This document shows, piece by piece, positions 58,320 through 64,000 of a DNA stretch of 64,000 bases; the stretch's first letter is position 1, and each line of letters opens with the position of its first letter. The DNA is from Thermodesulfobacteriota bacterium (GTDB lineage: Bacteria > Desulfobacterota_D > UBA1144 > Nemesobacterales > UBA2774). The stretch covers positions 62,001 to 126,000 of the forward strand of contig BQJP01000001.1 in NCBI GenBank assembly GCA_021604765.1, in the 5' to 3' direction. The translations under genes were made by a program, and so were the position numbers. The notes under the pieces were generated by a model that was not told the DNA's origin, did not search any database, and worked only from the letters and a program-made list of their open reading frames with translations.

Positions 58320-58517
58320 TTAAGGTTGTTGGCTTTGAGGTTGAGTTTCCTGAATAAGCTCTGAATCTTCTGCATCCTGGAATGACAGAGCATAGACAAA
58401 CATCACTACAACACCTAATATTATTAAAAGCCAAAAAGCTTTTTTTCTGCCCCTTTGTGAAATACTAGACTTGGCCTCATGATTAGCATGGTTTTTGTGT
58501 TTTTTTGAATGTTTCAT
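58320..58517 (-). CDS. Small single-TM protein
   Basis: Basic N-term then AFWLLIILGVVVMFVYAL. Confidence 0.45.
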   Translation of the reverse strand: MKHSKKHKNHANHEAKSSISQRGRKKAFWLLIILGVVVMFVYALSFQDAEDSELIQETQPQSQQP

Positions 58518-58532
58518 AGCATTAAATGGCCA

Positions 58533-58937
58533 TTATTTTTCTGTAAAACCATTAGAATCATAAGTCCCTACTTCATCTCCTGATTTGTCATCATAAACCG
58601 TAAATGATGTTACCTCGGGGTTCTTAGATTGAAAATCCTTATACATTACTATAAGTATATTTTTTTTATCAACGCTAGGAATCCGATAAAAATCTGCAGT
58701 GACGTAGACCTTGGGCGTGTTACCATCTTCTTCTATCCTAGCAACTATTCCCTCTTTGATAAGGTTCTCTACTAATATTTCATCTTCAGTCTCAGCAGGT
58801 TTTGAATCTCCTTCAGTTGTTACTTCTCGCTGGGTAGTTTGAGAAGATATTATCTCTTGTTGTTTATCCGAAGACTTCATATAGAAATACCCAGCTATTA
58901 CTACTATTGCAGCAATCAAAATTACGTTACGTGACAT
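58533..58937 (-). CDS. Membrane-anchored paralogue of 54380..54823
   Basis: RIEEDGNTPKVYVTADFYRI...SFTVYDDKSGDEVGTYDSNGF. Confidence 0.65.
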   Translation of the reverse strand: MSRNVILIAAIVVIAGYFYMKSSDKQQEIISSQTTQREVTTEGDSKPAETEDEILVENLIKEGIVARIEEDGNTPKVYVTADFYRIPSVDKKNILIVMYKDFQSKNPEVTSFTVYDDKSGDEVGTYDSNGFTEK

Positions 58938-59091
58938 TGTTATACCCTCCTTATTTCATACTAATTGATAAACTATATATATAGTAATACGAAAACTCCA
59001 TATAGCCAATTAGGCTATCAAAAGAATGAGTTCGCATCATTGTTTAATGCAAGATGATTATGGTTAAAAGACGGCTGTTAGAAAATTTGTG

Positions 59092-59565
59092 TTAATTGAG
59101 GAATTTTTTGCAGTTTGGCACTTTAACAACTTTTCCAATAATATCACTATTGCTTTTAAGGATGTTGGTAACTATGTCTTGGAAATCATTCTCTACAGTT
59201 ACATCCTCTACTGTAAGCATACATGTCTCTGGGTTTAAAGTTCCTACTGAGTTGACTATAACGGTTCGATCATAGATTGTGGCATTAAGTGGGCGACCAG
59301 CTACTTGGCGGTTACGTAGAGCCGCTTTACCATGCACTGTATAATAATTGTTTTCAGCCGGATCTAGAGTAATGGATTTTAATGTGCCAAGTCTTTCATT
59401 TCCCAAACAATACATCGTGCAAAAAAGTGAAATCTGTTCATCAAGCGGGGTTTCTTTAATTACCTGAGCTGTAATATCTTTTGAATACGAAAGATTTGGT
59501 ATAGAGATAAACAAAATTGCGAGTGATGTCATAAAGAGAAGGTTTTTAAATTCTGGTTTTAACAT
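59092..59565 (-). CDS. Exported hypothetical protein
   Basis: Signal peptide ORF. Confidence 0.55.
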   Translation of the reverse strand: MLKPEFKNLLFMTSLAILFISIPNLSYSKDITAQVIKETPLDEQISLFCTMYCLGNERLGTLKSITLDPAENNYYTVHGKAALRNRQVAGRPLNATIYDRTVIVNSVGTLNPETCMLTVEDVTVENDFQDIVTNILKSNSDIIGKVVKVPNCKKFLN

Positions 59566-59585
59566 AAATTTTACTTAAGTTTTGT

Positions 59586-59620
59586 ATAACTAGGGCACAT
59601 TTACTTTGTGCCCTAGTTAT
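59586..59620. terminator. 14-bp perfect hairpin between two minus-strand genes
   Basis: ATAACTAGGGCACA-tttactt-TGTGCCCTAGTTAT. Confidence 0.5.
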
Positions 59621-59632
59621 GACTATCTTATC

Positions 59633-60118
59633 TTAGTTAGCCTGCTCTTCCATTTGTTTTTTGTGATGGTCTTTCTTATCTTTCATCTTATGATGTTTTC
59701 TCATCATTTTACCTTTATGGGCCTGCATAATTTCACTCAAAGAGTTTAATTGTTCCTGACTAAGTACCTCTCTCATTTCAAGAGATCGGTCTAGTTTAAT
59801 TCTTTTTGCCTTGTATTTAACATCCCACATTGTATCAAAAGCCTTAATTACATCAGCATTGCTGGTAGCTTTGTTCAATTTGGCTTCTTTATATGCGGCT
59901 TTTTTCTCGTTAGTGTTATTGCGGGCTTCTGTATATATTGGATCAAATTTTGCGGCAATATCATTAATTTGAGTTTGCTGATCTTCAGACAAATTCAATC
60001 TTTCAACAATTTTGTCATTCTCCCACCAATTCCAGCCCTTTTTTTCATGGTGAGCTGCGTTAGCGGAAAAACTAACTAGTACAATTAATAAAAGCGGTAA
60101 TATCATAAGTCTCTTCAT
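59633..60118 (-). CDS. Spy/CpxP-like (LTXXQ) periplasmic protein
   Basis: MKRLMILPLLLIVLVSFSANAAHHEKK...RLNLSEDQQTQINDIAAKF; ...REVLSQEQLNSLSEIM. Confidence 0.75.
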   Translation of the reverse strand: MKRLMILPLLLIVLVSFSANAAHHEKKGWNWWENDKIVERLNLSEDQQTQINDIAAKFDPIYTEARNNTNEKKAAYKEAKLNKATSNADVIKAFDTMWDVKYKAKRIKLDRSLEMREVLSQEQLNSLSEIMQAHKGKMMRKHHKMKDKKDHHKKQMEEQAN

Positions 60119-60310
60119 TATAAAGCCTCCGAAATATTGGTTTTGTTCATATAAACACAAGAATAACAAAAAGGTTTCAAAAAACACCTAATATTTATTT
60201 TTTCTTTGTAATAACTTGGGTTTATAGGGTTTTATAAATGGATTTCCGTCGGTTGACTAATTGACTGTATAATATTAATAGAAACTATTTAATGATATGG
60301 AGGATTTCCT

Positions 60311-60805
60311 ATGAATCATTTAAAATTGACCATCATATTCCCCGTACTTGTTCTATTGGCATTAAGTTTAGGATGTGATAACGATAGTCAAAACAATGCA
60401 AATGCTCAGCCAACACCGATGTCTGGTACAGATGTAACTGGCAAAGTTAACGCACCATCAGAGCAGACATGCCCAACTTTAATAGGTGGACTCTCGGCTA
60501 ACGATACCTTGATTGTTGAAATAAACTCAACTGGGGATATGACAGGTGATGTTACAATTACAAACTCAAGTGCTAGTACAAGTGCTGGATGTTCTGGAAC
60601 TACAGAAGATACTCTTCCACCCGCCGAAGTAAAAACATGCAAAGTAAGCAGTTCCAACATATCGGGAATTAAAGTGGATGATATATTAGAAGTCGATGTG
60701 GCTTTCACAACTCAGACTAAAGAAATTACTTTGGCTAATTTATCAGGCTCAACAGGTATCACATGCGCATTTGTAGCAATTGATACTCTTAATGCTACGA
60801 ATTAA
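60311..60805 (+). CDS. Lipoprotein, unknown
   Basis: Lipobox ALSLGC. Confidence 0.65.
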   Translation: MNHLKLTIIFPVLVLLALSLGCDNDSQNNANAQPTPMSGTDVTGKVNAPSEQTCPTLIGGLSANDTLIVEINSTGDMTGDVTITNSSASTSAGCSGTTEDTLPPAEVKTCKVSSSNISGIKVDDILEVDVAFTTQTKEITLANLSGSTGITCAFVAIDTLNATN

Positions 60806-61477
60806 TCAGAGTACTTCATGTAGTTCATCCGCCAGTTTCTGATTTACTGGGATCTCGATACTTTCATAAAAGATTGATATATTACAGTCTGGCTTAGGAG
60901 CGTATTTCTTTTGATCTAATTCCAGGGACACATTTGTTCTCTTGTCTTTAGTTGGCCAAATATGCTGAAGCCCGTGCTCACCCGCACATATAGCGGCAGG
61001 GTTCTCATATGGATTAGTTTTAACTTGGTGGTCCTTATATGATGCAACCCCTTTTGCGGGCTCTCCTATCTGCTTTGTAAGTATGTTTGTTCTTTCTTTA
61101 AACAACTCTAGGTACTGCTCTGGTTCATCAAATGAATCCCTTAGATGTATGACCACCATTCCAAGCCCGTTTTCACCAAATACATAAAGCAGATCGTATT
61201 CATAGCTAATGCCCATAACTTCTGGAGGAGTTGTCTTTTCGTTCTCTTCTATCTCGGTGTCTGTTATTTCAGTTGATTCGACTTTCATAGGAACGGCTGT
61301 GCCGCCAATTCTATAAGTCAGGATATCATTACCTTCTTTTATTAGCTCAGCTGTTTCGACTTCTTTAACTTGTGTTTTGGACATGCCCCATGTTGTTTTC
61401 CTAACATCAGTTTTATCCTCTTTAGAGCAGGCAGAGAAGATAAGTAGGGTGAGCAAAATTGCTGTTAGAATTTTCAT
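60806..61477 (-). CDS. Lipoprotein with 'WGMS' motif
   Basis: Lipobox IFSAC; RKTTWGMSKTQVKEVE. Confidence 0.65.
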   Translation of the reverse strand: MKILTAILLTLLIFSACSKEDKTDVRKTTWGMSKTQVKEVETAELIKEGNDILTYRIGGTAVPMKVESTEITDTEIEENEKTTPPEVMGISYEYDLLYVFGENGLGMVVIHLRDSFDEPEQYLELFKERTNILTKQIGEPAKGVASYKDHQVKTNPYENPAAICAGEHGLQHIWPTKDKRTNVSLELDQKKYAPKPDCNISIFYESIEIPVNQKLADELHEVL

Positions 61478-61576
61478 TTTAAAGAGTGCCTCCAGAATGT
61501 TTCGTTTTCCGATTTATATAGAGATATATTATGGTGGGGATTAAGTTCAGATGCAAGATAATCTGAACTTATAATA

Positions 61577-62227
61577 TCAAAAAAATCCTTGTATTCCTGA
61601 TGCTGTAAACTCGACACCAATACAAATTAAAATGAATCCCATAATTCTAGTCAAAGCATCTATGCCAGTTGGCCCTAGGATTTTGATTATTTTAGTTGAG
61701 CTTCTCAGTACAAACCAGCAGATTAAAACGGTGATGAGAATGCCGAGCCCAACAACGGCATATCCGCCTAGTCTTAAAAGGATATTGTCCCCCTCTGAGA
61801 TCTGAGCTGCCATACTGATTATTACCGCAATTGATCCGGGACCGCTAAGCATAGGCATTGCAAGAGGGGTGAACGCAAGTCCTTTTGCTTGTTCATATGT
61901 ATAAATTTGGACTTTTTCTTCTTCTTTCTTGCTTTCCGGAAAGAGCATTCGAAAACCTAATACTGTTATTATTAACCCTCCAGCTATTCTGAGTGCTGAT
62001 ACACTAATACCAAAAAAACTTAGAATAAGAGCACCGGCTAGAAGAAAAATTATAAGAATTGAAAACATATAAATACATGTAAGTTTAAGTAGCTTATATT
62101 TAGACTCGGTATTGAGCTCAGAAGTAACTGCCAAAAACACTGGCGCAGTGCTAAATGGGTTTGCGATAGGTAGCAGTCCAATGACGACAATTGAGATATA
62201 GTAAAAAAATTCTGATACGGTTTGCAT
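61577..62227 (-). CDS. MarC family membrane protein
   Basis: GLLPIANPFSTAPVFLAVT...AFTPLAMPMLSGPGSIAVIISMA. Confidence 0.92.
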   Translation of the reverse strand: MQTVSEFFYYISIVVIGLLPIANPFSTAPVFLAVTSELNTESKYKLLKLTCIYMFSILIIFLLAGALILSFFGISVSALRIAGGLIITVLGFRMLFPESKKEEEKVQIYTYEQAKGLAFTPLAMPMLSGPGSIAVIISMAAQISEGDNILLRLGGYAVVGLGILITVLICWFVLRSSTKIIKILGPTGIDALTRIMGFILICIGVEFTASGIQGFF

Positions 62228-62274
62228 TTTGTTCTAAATTCCTATTGAATGTCTGTAAGTATATCTTAGATAAT

Positions 62275-62889
62275 CTATCTGTCGTCGTTCTCAGGATAAG
62301 GATATTCCATCTCACGTGCTGTCAACCTTGCTACATCCTCTCCCAAGTATTTAGCTACAATAAATAAGGACATATCTATTCCAGCAGAAATGCCTGCTGA
62401 AGTTATAATGTTTCCGTCTTCAACATATCGTTTATCTCGTATAACCTTAATTTCCGGGAATCCTTCTTCCAATCTATCCAGAGATAGTATGTGCGTTGTG
62501 GCTTTTTTGCCATTTAACAAGGCAGCGTTTGCAAGAAATAATGCTCCGGTGCATACAGAGGCAAGTGTCTTTACTTTTTTAGCTTGGGATTTTAAGAAAT
62601 GATGAATTATTGCGTTGTTATGTTCTCTGCGTTCCCCTAATCCACCGGGGATTATTAGAATATCAACAGAAGGAAAGTCGTCAAAATCATGATTAGGCAC
62701 CACTCGCATTCCACTCATAGTTTTTACTTTGCGGTGGTGTTCTGATACAAGCAAGATCTCAAAAGGGCAGGGATCTGTAAAGTTAGGTTGTTCTAATGTT
62801 CTTGTCACGCTGAATACTTCATATGGCCCTGTAAAGTCGAGAACCTCAACATCATCATAAATAAATATTCCTACGGTGATTTTTTGCAT
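62275..62889 (-). CDS. DJ-1/PfpI family protein
   Basis: VGIFIYDDVEVLDFTGPYEVFSV...DILIIPGGLGERRE...LASVCTGALFLANAALLNGKKATTHI. Confidence 0.92.
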   Translation of the reverse strand: MQKITVGIFIYDDVEVLDFTGPYEVFSVTRTLEQPNFTDPCPFEILLVSEHHRKVKTMSGMRVVPNHDFDDFPSVDILIIPGGLGERREHNNAIIHHFLKSQAKKVKTLASVCTGALFLANAALLNGKKATTHILSLDRLEEGFPEIKVIRDKRYVEDGNIITSAGISAGIDMSLFIVAKYLGEDVARLTAREMEYPYPENDDR

Positions 62890-63011
62890 GCTGTATACCC
62901 TAACTTATCACAGTGTTATATTGAGTTCAATGTGAATTTTCCCGCTTTTACTAAACACTGATTAGTTAGGTTATAATTTTATAGATATATCAATAAAGGG
63001 GGACTTAGAGA

Positions 63012-63509
63012 ATGAGGACACCAAATCTATTAATAGCTTTAGCATTATTCTTTTTTGTCGGCATAACTATTGGCTGTGACAGCGACAATAACAGTAGTGC
63101 TCAGGATATGGAAGAACCGGGACCTATGGATCTTGCACCTATGGCTGTGTGTCCTTGTAATTTTGATCATGATTTTTGGACTGCAATGGGATGGATGACG
63201 CTCCAAGGCGGAGGATTGTTTAATGACTGCGGTACAGAAACTAATGTAATTGAATTGTCCGGAGGTATTAATAATCAGCTAGGAAACGTATCTATTAACT
63301 GCGTTAACCAAATTGGTACTGCTATTGAAATGGATGGAAGCCTATTTTGTGAGGCAAGTGTAGCTTGTATAGCCACTAGTGAGACAGGTATGGAAAGTGT
63401 AACTCAAGATATCTATTTTGAGAAAATTATAATAACACAAGAAGAGCAGGTTGCATGTCAGAACCTGGTTGAAGACATTGCTATGACTCTTGGGATTTCG
63501 TGTAACTAA
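63012..63509 (+). CDS. Lipoprotein, unknown
   Basis: Lipobox ITIGC. Confidence 0.65.
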   Translation: MRTPNLLIALALFFFVGITIGCDSDNNSSAQDMEEPGPMDLAPMAVCPCNFDHDFWTAMGWMTLQGGGLFNDCGTETNVIELSGGINNQLGNVSINCVNQIGTAIEMDGSLFCEASVACIATSETGMESVTQDIYFEKIIITQEEQVACQNLVEDIAMTLGISCN

Positions 63510-63528
63510 GGGAAATCTGAATTATTAG

Positions 63529-63556
63529 AATGCGGGGAGAAGGCTCCCCGCATTTA
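63529..63556. terminator. Hairpin terminator
   Basis: aatgcggggagaaggctccccgcattt. Confidence 0.8.
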
Positions 63557-63568
63557 TTGTTCTTCATC

Positions 63569-64000
63569 TTAACTTCTTAAATATTGGTCAAGAAACTCAT
63601 CTAGAGATGCGAATTCTTGTTGTTCAATTTCAATTGATATGAAATGCACCCGTCTGCTGAGTTCCTCAGATTCAGGTGTGGAAGTAACTGTTTGCCTATC
63701 TTGATGACATTTGCTTGAAGTGATAATCCTTCCTGATTCTACTCCCTGGCTTATCATAAAGTTTCTAACATTTTGAGCTCGTGACTCTCCTAAGAGCTTT
63801 CCGCCGGTCTCGTTTATACCCCACTCGCCCTGAATGATAACAAACATGTCCGGATTTCTTTTCAAAATGTCAGCATTGCCAGCAAGAACTTCCTTGGCGT
63901 CCTCTCTAATTATTTCGCTTTCGTAATTAAAGAAGATATCTCTTGATTGATTGCCAAAAGTTGAGTTAATTAGATTCGGGTCTGGCTCAATACAGCTTAT
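63569..64000 (-). CDS. OmpA-family peptidoglycan-binding C-terminal domain protein; 5' end outside window
   Basis: Frame open to the window end: SCIEPDPNLINSTFGNQSRDIFFNYESEIIREDAKEVL...IIQGEWGINETGGKLLGESRAQNVRNFMISQGV. Confidence 0.82.
   Translation of the reverse strand: MSCIEPDPNLINSTFGNQSRDIFFNYESEIIREDAKEVLAGNADILKRNPDMFVIIQGEWGINETGGKLLGESRAQNVRNFMISQGVESGRIITSSKCHQDRQTVTSTPESEELSRRVHFISIEIEQQEFASLDEFLDQYLRS

Noticed and set aside
59110-59130. TGGCACTTTAACAACTT as a sigma54 promoter
   Set aside because: -12 element absent and it lies inside a coding region.

Overview
This is a low-GC bacterial chromosomal window of about 60 protein genes, mostly metabolic, envelope and small secreted genes. 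It carries two tRNAs (Arg-ACG, Ser-GCT) and no rRNA, CRISPR array or intact transposon that I could see. Recognisable modules are: ada-like HTH-AlkA plus Ogt alkylation repair (left edge); an ATP-grasp/alpha-E/Anbu-type proteasome-like peptidase/transglutaminase operon (27.2-31.3 kb); three IPTL-CTERM-type surface proteins; several eukaryote-like extracellular domains (thaumatin-like plus TSP3, Kazal, animal-type haem peroxidase, sulfotransferase); and many lipoproteins. The strongest unexpected signals are: (1) a compact operon of a ribbon-helix-helix protein plus a single-ORF HicA-HicB fusion, with a 20-bp perfect palindrome filling the -35/-10 spacer of a near-consensus, apparently leaderless promoter; (2) a family of tiny exported proteins ('AFGV...GGYVA...VFGV') whose upstream regions share a GTTGCA-WW-TGCAAC palindrome with the promoter region of a MarR-type regulator elsewhere in the window; (3) a perfect-consensus sigma54 promoter driving what looks like a ~100-nt sRNA, plus two more sigma54-like promoters; (4) conserved CCUCC-rich 3'UTR/terminator elements; (5) a DUF3800-like plus HEPN/ApeA-like gene pair; (6) a poly-T tract that puts a signal peptide out of frame with its protein. 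All family calls come from reading the sequence; no database search was run.
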